Program-made: the position numbers and the translations under genes
In this document: one piece after another, positions 32,490 to 39,747 of the stretch
How the letters are laid out: each line of letters starts with the position of its first letter
Position numbering within the stretch: the first letter of the stretch is position 1
Notes under the pieces: generated by a model
What the model was told of the DNA's origin: nothing
What the model saw: the letters and a program-made list of their open reading frames with translations, nothing else
Databases searched by the model: none
Source: Yinghuangia sp051388915
Lineage (GTDB): Bacteria; Actinomycetota; Actinomycetes; Streptomycetales; Streptomycetaceae
Assembly: GCF_051388915.1 (NCBI RefSeq)
Contig: NZ_JBPKBH010000013.1
Span: 62,001 to 126,000 of the forward strand
Length of the DNA: 64,000 nucleotides
Reading direction: 5' to 3'

Positions 32490-33347
32490 TCATCGTAGTG
32501 GAGTCCCACCGGTGCCACGTGAAGCGAGGGAGGAATTACGCCCGCAGAACGTGTCGGTCTGGCTGTGGCAGTTTGGACAGAGGTACCGAAGGTTGTCCGG
32601 GCGGTTGTCCCGCCAATCACCGTTGATGTGGTCGACTTCGAGGATGATCGGCTTGCCGTTCCACTCCGCGCCGATGCCGCAGACCACGCACTTGGGTGCG
32701 CGCCCGATCTCGGCGAGGGCCCGGCGCAGTTGGTGGACCTTCGTCCGCCGATCGCGGCCAGGGTCGTGCCGGAGGATGTCGGCGGCACCGAGCTTCGGCG
32801 CCCGCCTGCCCTTGTTGTGGCCCTGCCCCGGCAGCCCTGAGAGGTCGACGGAGTGCTCGCTCGCCCAACGCCGCACGAGCCGGTATGAGTTCGTCCCGTG
32901 AGACAGCCCGAGGGCGCGGGCCACTCCCGCGACGGACCGGGACTCCGCGACGGCCTTCCTCAGGGCGTCGGGGTCCACCGTGTGCCGCATGCCGATTGTC
33001 GTGAAGTGGCTGACATCGATTCCGAAGTCCGCGCACCGCTTCCGGATGTAGCCGTAGGCGCTCGGGTACGGCTCCACGCCGAGAAACCGCAGCATCTCCG
33101 GGACGCTGCTGCTGCGCGCCGCTGCTTCGGCGAGCTCTTCGCGCGTGTAGGTGTGCCGCTTGTGGTGCTTGCCGAGGTGTGTGAAGTGACTGGTGTCGAT
33201 CCCAAGCCGCTGGACCTGGCGGCTGATGTGGGTGTGGTGGCCGCCGATGATCGGCAGACCGAGCCGGCGGAGCATCTCGTTGATGCTCCGGGATTCGGCC
33301 GCCAGCTCCGCGAGCAGCTCAGGCGGGTACTTCCGGTGTGTGGCCAT
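32490..33347 (-). CDS. HNH endonuclease with three N-terminal HTH-like repeats
   Basis: A 285-residue protein. Residues about 7-58, 66-118 and 124-172 are three copies of one unit: an acidic helix, then S-R-S-x2-x-M/A-L-R-x-LG-(L/V), then a helix and G-I-D-x-S-H-F. These look like DNA-binding HTH units. The C-terminus is a zinc-type HNH nuclease: Cys220/Cys223 (CVVC), the VDHINGDWRDNRPDNLRYLC core with His240 and Asn251 region, and Cys257/Cys260 then His261. GGGGAGG precedes the ATG. It stands alone 43 nt upstream of tRNA-Leu on the same strand, without phage or restriction neighbours, which suggests a free-standing mobile or homing-type endonuclease; this is inference. Confidence 0.82.
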   Translation of the reverse strand: MATHRKYPPELLAELAAESRSINEMLRRLGLPIIGGHHTHISRQVQRLGIDTSHFTHLGKHHKRHTYTREELAEAAARSSSVPEMLRFLGVEPYPSAYGYIRKRCADFGIDVSHFTTIGMRHTVDPDALRKAVAESRSVAGVARALGLSHGTNSYRLVRRWASEHSVDLSGLPGQGHNKGRRAPKLGAADILRHDPGRDRRTKVHQLRRALAEIGRAPKCVVCGIGAEWNGKPIILEVDHINGDWRDNRPDNLRYLCPNCHSQTDTFCGRNSSLASRGTGGTPLR

Positions 33348-33424
33348 CGTCGTTCGTCCTCCCCGTAGGGCGTGGCGAAGCCCCCTCGGGGTGGTCAACG
33401 ACGAACAGGTGTGCGGGTTTCGGG

Positions 33425-33436
33425 GTGTGATCACAC
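33425..33436. promoter_or_regulatory. 12-bp palindrome GTGTGATCACAC upstream of the HNH gene
   Basis: A perfect palindrome in the region between the HNH gene and bcp; the same 12 bp occur in the glycerate kinase promoter at 62128-62139. Confidence 0.4.
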
Positions 33437-33451
33437 TATTTTCTGACTCTG

Positions 33452-33489
33452 CGTCATGGGCCGGGCCGGTGGCGATCCGGCCCATGACG
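33452..33489 (-). terminator. Hairpin after bcp
   Basis: A perfect 13-bp stem CGTCATGGGCCGG / CCGGCCCATGACG with a 12-nt loop, 8 nt beyond the bcp stop. No T-run. Confidence 0.6.
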
Positions 33490-33496
33490 GGGAGGA

Positions 33497-33970
33497 TCAG
33501 GCGGCGATCTTCAGGTCTTTGAGGAGCTTGGCGACGTGGCCGGTGGCTCGGACGTTGTACCAGGCTTGTTCGATCTTGCCGGATTCGTCGACGACGAAGG
33601 TCGAGCGGATGACGCCGGTGACCTTCTTGCCGTACATCGTCTTCTCGCCGAAGGCGCCGTAGGCCTCCAAGGTGGATTTGTCCGGGTCGGAGAGCAGGGT
33701 GACCTTCAGCGACTCCTTGTCGCGGAACTTGCCGAGCTTTTCGGGCTTGTCGGGGGAGATGCCGAGGACGTCGTAGCCGGCGTCGGCGAGGAGGGCGAGG
33801 TTGTCGGTGAAGTCGCAGGCCTGCTTCGTGCAGCCGGGGGTGAGGGCGGCCGGGTAGAAGTAGACGATCACCTTGCGGCCCTTGTGGGCGGACAGGGAGA
33901 CGTCGTCGCCGTCGGCGTTCTTGAGGGTGAAGGCGGGGGCGGTGTCGCCGGGCTGGAGTCGTTCGCTCAC
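33497..33970 (-). CDS. bcp: Thioredoxin-dependent peroxiredoxin (Bcp/PrxQ)
   Basis: A 157-residue thiol peroxidase that reduces peroxides with thioredoxin. The peroxidatic Cys47 is in the LTPGCTKQACDF motif and Cys52 is the PrxQ resolving cysteine (five residues away). The opening GDTAPAFTLKNADGDDVSL and the C-terminal RSTFVVDESGKIEQAWYNV are complete. The GTG at 33970 fits the family opening; upstream in-frame sequence is Arg/Pro-rich and rejected. A stable hairpin follows. Confidence 0.93.
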   Translation of the reverse strand: MSERLQPGDTAPAFTLKNADGDDVSLSAHKGRKVIVYFYPAALTPGCTKQACDFTDNLALLADAGYDVLGISPDKPEKLGKFRDKESLKVTLLSDPDKSTLEAYGAFGEKTMYGKKVTGVIRSTFVVDESGKIEQAWYNVRATGHVAKLLKDLKIAA

Positions 33971-34096
33971 CGGGGGCCTCTCTCTGGGTTCTTGGCCGGA
34001 TCTGGTGCGTGCTGCCGCGGATGCGCGGGGGCCTGACCCGGCCACGCTAGGTCCGGCTCCGAATCACGGCAAACGCGATGTGCCGAGGGTCGCTAA

Positions 34097-34113
34097 TTGC
34101 GCATCTGTTGCAG
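34097..34113 (+). promoter_or_regulatory. Nur-like box upstream of cbiM
   Basis: TTGCGC-ATCTG-TTGCAG fits the remembered Streptomyces nickel-regulator consensus tTGCaa-N5-ttGCAA in the inner TTGC and GCA positions. It also forms a small hairpin. No cobalamin riboswitch is visible here. Confidence 0.35.
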
Positions 34114-34188
34114 GTGCGACCGCTCCTCATAAAATCGGACGGCTCGGCGGTCGGCCAGTGGCCATGTGTTCTTTCGGAGGAGGTCCCC

Positions 34189-34896
34189 ATGCACGTACCC
34201 GATGGGTTCATCAACGCCCCCGTGTCGGTGGCTGCGGGGGTGGTCGCCGCCGCCGGGGTCGCGGTGTCGCTCCGCGGCGCGCGGCGCGAGCTCGACGAGC
34301 GGACGGCGCCGCTGGCGGGCCTGGTCGCGGCGTTCATCTTCGCGGTGCAGATGCTGAACTTCCCGGTCGCGTCCGGGACCAGCGGGCACCTGCTCGGGGG
34401 CACGCTCGCCGCGATCCTGGTCGGGCCGTACACCGGTGTGCTGTGCATGTCGGTGGTGCTGCTGATGCAGGCGGTGTTCTTCGCCGACGGCGGGCTCAGC
34501 GCGCTCGGCGTGAACATCACGATCATGGGTATCACCACGGCCGTCGTCGGCTACGGCCTGTTCCGGCTGCTCGCCGGGGTGCTGCCGCGCACGCGGCGGT
34601 CGCTCGGCGCCGCGTCGTTCGTGGCCGCGCTGGTGTCGGTGCCGGTGTGCGCCGCGGTGTTCACGCTGGTGTACGCGATCGGCGGCACGACCGACGTGCC
34701 CATCTCGAAGGTGGCCGGCGCCATGATCGGGGTGCACGTGCTCATCGGCATCGGCGAGGCGCTGATCACCGCGGCCACCGTGTCGAGCGTGCTCGCGGTA
34801 CGCCCCGACCTCGTGTACGGCGCGCGCGGCCTCGCCCGTCCGCTGGAACTCCGCACGGGTGCGCAGGAGTCCGCCCCCGCCGCGCAGCAGGCTTGA
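34189..34896 (+). CDS. cbiM: ECF-type Co2+/Ni2+ importer, substrate-binding subunit (CbiM/NikM)
   Basis: A 235-residue membrane protein starting MHVPDGFI, whose N-terminal Met-His-Val forms the metal-binding site in CbiM/NikM. The family blocks NFPVASGTSGHLLGG and GPYTGVLCMSVVLLMQAVFFADGGLSALG are present (shown in parts), with about six membrane segments. GGAGGAGG is 6 nt before ATG. First gene of cbiM-cbiN-cbiQ-cbiO. Whether the metal is cobalt or nickel cannot be told from the sequence; an upstream Nur-like box favours nickel. Confidence 0.9.
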   Translation: MHVPDGFINAPVSVAAGVVAAAGVAVSLRGARRELDERTAPLAGLVAAFIFAVQMLNFPVASGTSGHLLGGTLAAILVGPYTGVLCMSVVLLMQAVFFADGGLSALGVNITIMGITTAVVGYGLFRLLAGVLPRTRRSLGAASFVAALVSVPVCAAVFTLVYAIGGTTDVPISKVAGAMIGVHVLIGIGEALITAATVSSVLAVRPDLVYGARGLARPLELRTGAQESAPAAQQA

Positions 34897-34922
34897 GACC
34901 GGTCCGGGAAGAGGTCAGGGAT

Positions 34923-35318
34923 ATGGCGAAGATTCGTACGCGCACGCTGCTCATCGCCGGCGCGATCGTCGCGCTCGTCCTCGCGGGCATCGTGAGCTTC
35001 TACGCGAGCGCGCACCCGGACGGCCTGGAAAAGGTCGCGGGTGACAAGGGCATGGACACCAAGGTCGAGGAACACGCCCTCGCCGACGCCCCGTTGGCCG
35101 ACTACGGCGTGGAGGGCGTGGACAACGAGCGCATCTCCGGCGGCCTGGCGGGCGTCCTCGGCGTCGCCGGGACACTGGTGGTCGGCAGCGGCATCTTCTG
35201 GGTCGTCAAGCGCCGTGGCGCGGTGGACGGTTCGGCGGACGACCGGGCCCATGGCGGAACGGGCGGCAGGGGCGAGACGGGCGAGCCCCGGGTCGGCGCC
35301 GCAGCCGACGGGTCGTGA
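34923..35318 (+). CDS. cbiN: ECF metal importer small subunit (CbiN/PDGLE domain)
   Basis: A 131-residue protein with two membrane segments (TLLIAGAIVALVLAGIVSFYA and GVLGVAGTLVVGSGIFWVV) around an extracytoplasmic HPDGLEKVAGDKGMD, the PDGLE motif of the CbiN/NikN family. It assists CbiM in metal loading. The C-terminal tail is Gly/Asp/Arg-rich. It is 26 nt after cbiM. An 18-bp tandem array separates it from cbiQ. Confidence 0.85.
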   Translation: MAKIRTRTLLIAGAIVALVLAGIVSFYASAHPDGLEKVAGDKGMDTKVEEHALADAPLADYGVEGVDNERISGGLAGVLGVAGTLVVGSGIFWVVKRRGAVDGSADDRAHGGTGGRGETGEPRVGAAADGS

Positions 35319-35334
35319 CGCCGGTCGGCGGGCT

Positions 35335-35460
35335 GGCGACCCAGCACGGTCCGGGGACCCATCACGGGCCGGGGACGCACCACGCGTGGGGGACCCACCA
35401 CGGGTTGGGGACCCAACCTGGGCGGGCGACCCACTCCGGGCCGCGGACCCACCCAGGGCC
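35335..35460. repeat. Seven 18-bp tandem repeats between cbiN and cbiQ
   Basis: Units such as GGGGACCCATCACGGGCC repeat with drift from 35335 to 35460 and fade into 35470. The array fills most of the 211-nt gap inside the operon. Confidence 0.7.
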
Positions 35461-35529
35461 GCGGATCGGCCGCCGGTCGAGGGACCGTTGCGCTCCGCGG
35501 ATCCGCCGCAGGTCGGGGCCGGTGCGCTG

Positions 35530-36297
35530 ATGGGCGCCGGGCACGCGCACAACCTGTACCGGGCGGGCGATTCCCCGCTGCACCGCTTGCCGCCGCACTG
35601 CAAGTTGGTGGCCGTGGTGCTGTTCGTCTTCGCGGTCGTGGCGACGCCGCGCGAGCGGTTCTGGGCGTTCGGCGTGTACGCCCTGCTGCTCGCCGCCGTC
35701 GCCGCGGTCGGCCGCGTCCCGCTCGGGTACGTCCTGCGCCGCGTCGTCGTCGAGATCCCCTTCGTGGCGTTCGCCGTCGCGCTGCCCTTCCTTGCTACCG
35801 GCCCCAAGACGGAGTTCCTGGGGCTCACGGTGAGCCACAGCGGCCTGCTGGGCGCCTGGAACATCCTCGCGAAGGGCACGCTGGGCGTCGTCGCGTCGAT
35901 CCTGCTCGCCGCCACCACGCCGCTGCGCGACCTGCTCCTCGGCATGGAGCGGCTGCGGATGCCGCAACTCCTCGTGCAGATCATGCAGTTCATGCTGCGG
36001 TACATGGACGTCATCAGCGGCGAGATGGGCCGCATGCGGGTGGCCCGTGAGTCGCGCGGCTTCGTGGCGCGCGACGTACGCCAGCTGCCGGTCGTGGCGA
36101 AGTCAGCCGGGGCGCTGTTCATCCGCTCGTACGAGCGCGGCGAGCGCGTGCACCTCGCGATGCTCAGCCGGGGCTACGAGGGCACGATGCCGCGCATCGT
36201 CGAGGTGGAGGCGTCCGGGCGGCAGTGGGCGGCCGCGTCGGCGCTCCCGCTGACGGCGGCGCTGGCCTGCGCGGCGGCGTGGTTGGCCGGTGGGTGA
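35530..36297 (+). CDS. cbiQ: ECF metal importer transmembrane (energy-coupling) subunit CbiQ
   Basis: A 255-residue EcfT-type protein. It opens MGAGHAHNLYRAGDSPLHRL, has membrane segments near residues 25-45, 50-65, 75-95 and 110-125 and the coupling motifs ARESRGF and SYERGERVHLAMLSRGY (the ARG-type motifs that dock on CbiO). The reading frame is open upstream through the 18-bp repeats, but homologous sequence begins at ATG 35530. The ribosome site is weak, which suggests re-initiation or coupling. cbiO follows 11 nt downstream. Confidence 0.88.
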   Translation: MGAGHAHNLYRAGDSPLHRLPPHCKLVAVVLFVFAVVATPRERFWAFGVYALLLAAVAAVGRVPLGYVLRRVVVEIPFVAFAVALPFLATGPKTEFLGLTVSHSGLLGAWNILAKGTLGVVASILLAATTPLRDLLLGMERLRMPQLLVQIMQFMLRYMDVISGEMGRMRVARESRGFVARDVRQLPVVAKSAGALFIRSYERGERVHLAMLSRGYEGTMPRIVEVEASGRQWAAASALPLTAALACAAAWLAGG

Positions 36298-36308
36298 GGA
36301 TGGGCCCC

Positions 36309-37295
36309 ATGGGTGACACGACAGGGACCGAGGCAGGGACCGCGGCAGGGACCGAGGCAGAGCCCGAGTCGGGGCCCGCGACCGGGGCCGGGCCCGATCC
36401 GGGGCCCGAGGCCGCCGCCCCCGCGGGCCACGCCGCCCCCGCGCACCCGCCCGCGGCCCCCGGCGTACCCCCGTCCCTGGAGGTCGAGGGTCTGGCCTTC
36501 GCCTACCCCGACGGCCACCAGGCGCTCTTCGGGGTCGACATGTGCGTCGGGCGCGGGGAGCGCGTCGCGCTGCTCGGGCCGAACGGTGCGGGCAAGACCA
36601 CGCTCGTGCTGCACCTCAACGGCATTCTCTCGGCGGCCACCGGCACCGGCCGCGGCACCGTGCGCGTGGCCGGCCTGGAGGTGGCCAAGCCGAACCTGCG
36701 GGAGATCCGCCGCCGGGTCGGCATCGTCTTCCAGGACCCGGACGACCAGCTCTTCATGCCCTCGGTACGCGAGGACGTCGCCTTCGGCCCGGCCAACCTC
36801 GGCCTGCGCGGCGCGGAACTGGACGAGCGGGTCGCCGAGGCGCTGGGCCGCGTCGGCATGGAGCGCTACGCCGACCGGCCGCCGCACCACCTGAGCTTCG
36901 GTCAGCGCCGCCGCGTGGCGGTGGCCACGGTGCTCGCGATGCGGCCGGAGATCCTGGTGCTGGACGAGCCGTCGTCCAACCTCGACCCGGCGAGTCGCCG
37001 CGAGCTGGCCGAGATCCTGGACGGGCTGGACGTGACGGTGCTGATGGTCACCCACGACCTCCCGTACGCGTTGGAGCTGTGCCCCCGCGCGCTGGTGCTG
37101 TCCGGCGGTGTCATCGCCGCCGACGGGCCCACGCGCGAACTCCTCGCGGACCGCGACCTGATGGACGCGCACCGGCTGGAGCTGCCGTACGGGTACGCCC
37201 GTCCGGACTGCCCCCACTGCGCCCCGCGCGACGCCCGCGGCGGCCCGTGGCGGCCGCCGGCACCCGGGCCCACCTGCGGGGTCGAACACGGCTGA
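36309..37295 (+). CDS. cbiO: ECF metal importer ATPase CbiO
   Basis: A 328-residue ABC ATPase. Walker A GPNGAGKTT is near residue 97, the Q-loop VFQDPDDQLF near 140, the signature HHLSFGQRRRVAVA near 193, Walker B ILVLDEPSSNLDP near 215 and the H-loop MVTHDLPYA near 245. Residues 1-57 are a low-complexity Gly/Ala/Glu/Pro extension coded partly by a 12-bp repeat. The C-terminus has CPHC and a further Cys, a possible metal-binding tail not usual for CbiO. ATG 36309 is preferred because GAGGAT lies 8 nt upstream; ATG 36300 is also possible. Confidence 0.88.
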   Translation: MGDTTGTEAGTAAGTEAEPESGPATGAGPDPGPEAAAPAGHAAPAHPPAAPGVPPSLEVEGLAFAYPDGHQALFGVDMCVGRGERVALLGPNGAGKTTLVLHLNGILSAATGTGRGTVRVAGLEVAKPNLREIRRRVGIVFQDPDDQLFMPSVREDVAFGPANLGLRGAELDERVAEALGRVGMERYADRPPHHLSFGQRRRVAVATVLAMRPEILVLDEPSSNLDPASRRELAEILDGLDVTVLMVTHDLPYALELCPRALVLSGGVIAADGPTRELLADRDLMDAHRLELPYGYARPDCPHCAPRDARGGPWRPPAPGPTCGVEHG

Positions 37296-37401
37296 GAACC
37301 ACCCGGATGCCGCGTCCTGGTCCGGATACCTGCTTGACTTGGGGGCACACGCGGAAGACGGCGTGATTCGTGGTGCGGCAGCGGAAGCGAGAGGACGGGC
37401 T

Positions 37402-37812
37402 GTGGGCGAGAACGGGCACGGCGGGCCGGAGCGTTCTGCGGCGGATTTGGAGCGGGCCGGCCGGGCGGCTCTGGGGCGCCAGGTGACGGTCCAGGCGGAG
37501 AAGACCCGGGTGGAGCCGGCCGACGGTTCGTCCGGGGCGGAGGTGAACGCCGCGCCGCGCAGCCCGCAGGAGATCGAGGCGGACATCGAGCGCGCGCGGA
37601 CGAGCCTCGCGGCGACGCTGGACGAGCTGGTGGACCGGGTCAAACCGGCGAATGTCGCGCGGCGTACCTCGGACAAGGTCCGGGCGCAGTTCATCGACAC
37701 CGACACCGGTGCCCCGCGCATGGAGCGCATCGCGCCGATCGCGGGGGCCGCGGTCGGACTGGTCGTGCTGGTGGCGCTGCTCAAGCGCCGCGGCGGCGAC
37801 AAGAAGAAGTAG
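37402..37812 (+). CDS. DUF3618 protein with C-terminal membrane anchor
   Basis: A 136-residue protein. The DUF3618 signature is SPQEIEADIERARTSLAATL (residues about 54-73), followed by DELVDRVKPANVARR and a C-terminal hydrophobic segment (IAGAAVGLVVLVALLKRR). Proteins of this family are common in actinobacteria and often accompany phage-holin-like membrane proteins; function unknown. GTG 37402 has GAGG 7 nt upstream. Confidence 0.8.
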   Translation: MGENGHGGPERSAADLERAGRAALGRQVTVQAEKTRVEPADGSSGAEVNAAPRSPQEIEADIERARTSLAATLDELVDRVKPANVARRTSDKVRAQFIDTDTGAPRMERIAPIAGAAVGLVVLVALLKRRGGDKKK

Positions 37813-37890
37813 CGGGCACGCGCGGGCGGATCCGGGCGGCGGTCCGGATCCGATCCCTGCCCTGGTGTCACACTCGGGCGCTCGGGCGGG

Positions 37891-37896
37891 TACTTT
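37891..37896 (+). promoter_or_regulatory. -10 element, leaderless GroES-like gene
   Basis: TACTTT ends 6 nt before GTG 37903. Confidence 0.45.
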
Positions 37897-37902
37897 TCAT
37901 GC

Positions 37903-38289
37903 GTGAGCTCCGACGCGTCCCAGACTTCCGCTTCCCTTTCCCAGGACGGCCCGGTGGCCGGCCTCGGCGAGAAGCTGCCCATCCGCATGCTGCACGACCG
38001 CGTTCTGGTCCGGCAGGACGCCGGGGAGGGGGACCGCCGTTCCAGCGGCGGCATCCTGATCCCGGCGACCGCGCAGGTCGGCAAACGGCTCGCGTGGGCC
38101 GAGGTGATCGCGGTGGGCCAGAACGTGCGCACCGTCGAGCCGGGCGACCGGGTGCTGTACGACCCCGAGGAGCGCGCCGAGGTCGAGGTGCGCGGGGTGG
38201 CGTACGTACTGCTGCGCGAGCGGGACCTGCACGCGGTGGCGGCCGAGCGCGTCGAGGCTTCCGGAGAGGCGACCGGCCTGTACCTCTGA
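37903..38289 (+). CDS. GroES-like co-chaperonin domain protein
   Basis: A 128-residue protein. After about 25 Ser/Gln-rich residues the Cpn10 fold begins: LPIRMLHDRVLVRQDAGEGD, SSGGILIPATAQVGKRLAWAEVI (in parts), VGQNVRTVEPGDRVLYDPEE and a C-terminal YVLLRERDLHAV. The mobile loop (SSGGILIP) of GroES is recognisable. It stands alone, without groEL, and is longer than true GroES (about 97-102 residues), so it is a second GroES-like protein of unknown partner. Leaderless start. The 16-bp tandem array begins with its last two codons and stop. Confidence 0.82.
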   Translation: MSSDASQTSASLSQDGPVAGLGEKLPIRMLHDRVLVRQDAGEGDRRSSGGILIPATAQVGKRLAWAEVIAVGQNVRTVEPGDRVLYDPEERAEVEVRGVAYVLLRERDLHAVAAERVEASGEATGLYL

Positions 38290-38408
38290 GGCCGCGTACC
38301 TCCGAGGCGGCGTACCCCTGAGACCGCATACCTCTGAAGCCGCATGCGCCTGAGGCCGTCTACCTCCGAGGCCGCGTACCTGCGAGGTTCGTGCTTTCGA
38401 AGCCGCGT
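38281..38408. repeat. 16-bp tandem array starting at the end of the GroES-like gene
   Basis: Seven to eight 16-bp units from 38281; the first, TACCTCTGAGGCCGCG, contains the last two codons and the TGA stop. Further degraded copies continue to about 38450. Confidence 0.8.
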
Positions 38409-38560
38409 CACCCTGACACGGCGTTCCTCCGAATGCCGTGTCTCCGAGACCCGTCCCACCGCGCCCCGACCCCGGTGACCAACCTCACCGCGCCCGGGTT
38501 TTGCCTCCCCGACCCCGTTTGAGAGGCTGGAGGCGGCCGGGCCGACGATGTGGTCCCGCC

Positions 38561-38599
38561 CCCGACGAGGTGCGACGTACCGGGCCATGACGACGACGC
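38561..38599 (+). promoter_or_regulatory. Guanidine-III (ykkC-III) riboswitch candidate
   Basis: P1 is CCCG (38561-38564) with CGGG (38581-38584), enclosing the 16-nt loop ACGAGGTGCGACGTAC. The remembered Thermobifida fusca guanidine-III RNA has CCGG...CCGG around ACGAGGUGCGCCGUAC: same loop length, 15 of 16 loop bases equal, and a compensatory P1 change. The pseudoknot strands would be GCGACGT (38572-38578) and ACGACGC (38593-38599), 6 of 7 pairs. It ends 17 nt before a guanidinium exporter gene, overlapping the region just before the GAGGTG ribosome site. Confidence 0.7.
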
Positions 38600-38616
38600 G
38601 TGCGAGGTGCGTTGTC

Positions 38617-38943
38617 ATGGCGTGGGTCCTGCTCGGTATCGCCGGTCTTCTGGAGGTCGGCTGGGCGATCGGCCTCAAGTACACCGAGGGCTTCACGAAG
38701 CTCGTCCCCAGCGTTCTGACCGGTCTCGGCATCGCCGGGAGCATGGTGCTGCTGTCGATGGCCGCCAAGTCGCTGCCGATCGGCACCGCGTACGGCGTCT
38801 GGGTCGGCATCGGTGCGGTGGGCTCCGGCCTGCTGGGCATCGTCATTCTCGGCGAACCGGCGACCGCCGCAAGGCTGTTCTTCCTGAGCCTGATGGTCGT
38901 CGCGATCGTCGGCCTGAAGTTCACCGGCGGCGCGGGCCACTGA
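38617..38943 (+). CDS. gdx: Guanidinium exporter of the SMR family (Gdx/SugE)
   Basis: A 108-residue four-helix SMR protein. The essential Glu13 is in AGLLEVGWAIGLKYTEGFTK, and the Gdx-type block LPIGTAYGVWVGIGAVGSG is present, which separates Gdx/SugE from drug-exporting EmrE. It would exchange guanidinium for protons at the cytoplasmic membrane. ATG 38617 follows GAGGTG by 7-8 nt; the earlier in-frame ATG 38587 lies inside the riboswitch and is rejected. Expression is likely switched on by guanidine through the upstream RNA. Confidence 0.9.
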   Translation: MAWVLLGIAGLLEVGWAIGLKYTEGFTKLVPSVLTGLGIAGSMVLLSMAAKSLPIGTAYGVWVGIGAVGSGLLGIVILGEPATAARLFFLSLMVVAIVGLKFTGGAGH

Positions 38944-39086
38944 CCCGGACGCCTGTCCGTCCTCCGTCCGGCCGACGCCCCCGAATCGTCCGTTGCCCGC
39001 CCCACGGCTGACCCGCGGGGCGGGTTTCTGCCAGGATGGCCGCCCTGAGGGGCCGCGACGGGTGGCCCGGGAGGAGTCGAGCGGAC

Positions 39087-39734
39087 ATGGTGTCGCGCCG
39101 AATAGTGGCCATCGCGCTGGGGGCCACCGCGCTGGTGGGCCTGCTCTTCGGCGGGGTGTTCGGGGTGCTGGGCGGCGGGGACGACGACAAGTCGCCCGCC
39201 GCGGCTGCGTCCCCGACGTCCGCCCCGCCCGGTCCGAGCCCGTTGTCCGCGGCCCCGTCGAGCGCTCCGCCGTCGTCGAGCCCGCCGTCCACGAGTGCGA
39301 GCCCCAGCAAGTCGCCGACGACGTCCAAGCCGCCGTCGCTCAAGTCGGGCACGACGTATGTGCTGACGCTGGGCGGCCGGGCCATGGACGTCTACGGCGG
39401 CGACAAGGACGACAACACGCCCGTCATCGTCTACACGTCCAACCCGGACAAGGCGAACCAGCAGTGGACCGTGCACGACGCCGGAGGCGGCTACGTGTAC
39501 CTGGTCTCGCGCGTGAGCAACAAATGCCTCGACATGCAGGGCGGGCACGCGGTGCAGGACGGCTGCGGCAAGGAGCGCCAGCAGTGGCAGGCGCGGCCGA
39601 GCGGCAAGGGCTTCGTGCTGGTGAACCGGAGCGGCCAGGCGCTGGCCGTGGGCGAGAAGGTGCGCGGTCAGCAGGGCCTGCGCCTGGTCCCGGCCGCCAG
39701 TGGGGCGGTCTGGACGTTCACGCAGGCCCGCTGA
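39087..39734 (+). CDS. Secreted or membrane-anchored ricin-type beta-trefoil lectin protein
   Basis: A 215-residue protein. One N-terminal hydrophobic segment (IVAIALGATALVGLLFGGVFG, about residues 5-26; quoted in family context) is followed by a Pro/Ser/Thr-rich spacer to about 103. The rest is a single beta-trefoil (RICIN) domain with the repeats GRAMDVYGGDKDDNTPVIVY, NKCLDMQGGHAV and SGQALAVGEK, each ending in a Q-W-type word (NQQWTV, RQQWQA). It would bind carbohydrate at the cell surface. GGGAGGAG lies 11 nt before the ATG. It is convergent with the catalase gene, 13 nt apart. Confidence 0.82.
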   Translation: MVSRRIVAIALGATALVGLLFGGVFGVLGGGDDDKSPAAAASPTSAPPGPSPLSAAPSSAPPSSSPPSTSASPSKSPTTSKPPSLKSGTTYVLTLGGRAMDVYGGDKDDNTPVIVYTSNPDKANQQWTVHDAGGGYVYLVSRVSNKCLDMQGGHAVQDGCGKERQQWQARPSGKGFVLVNRSGQALAVGEKVRGQQGLRLVPAASGAVWTFTQAR

Positions 39735-39747
39735 CCGGCGCGGCGGT

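Noticed and set aside
33971..34188. Cobalamin riboswitch before cbiM
   Set aside because: The only resemblance is a GCCAGTGGC word; the rest of the B12 aptamer is missing.
38587..38616. An earlier ATG for gdx
   Set aside because: It lies inside the riboswitch and adds ten residues absent from Gdx proteins, while ATG 38617 has a good ribosome site.
36174..39548. An 1124-codon open frame on the minus strand
   Set aside because: It is antisense to cbiO, the GroES-like and gdx genes; no domain is present in it.
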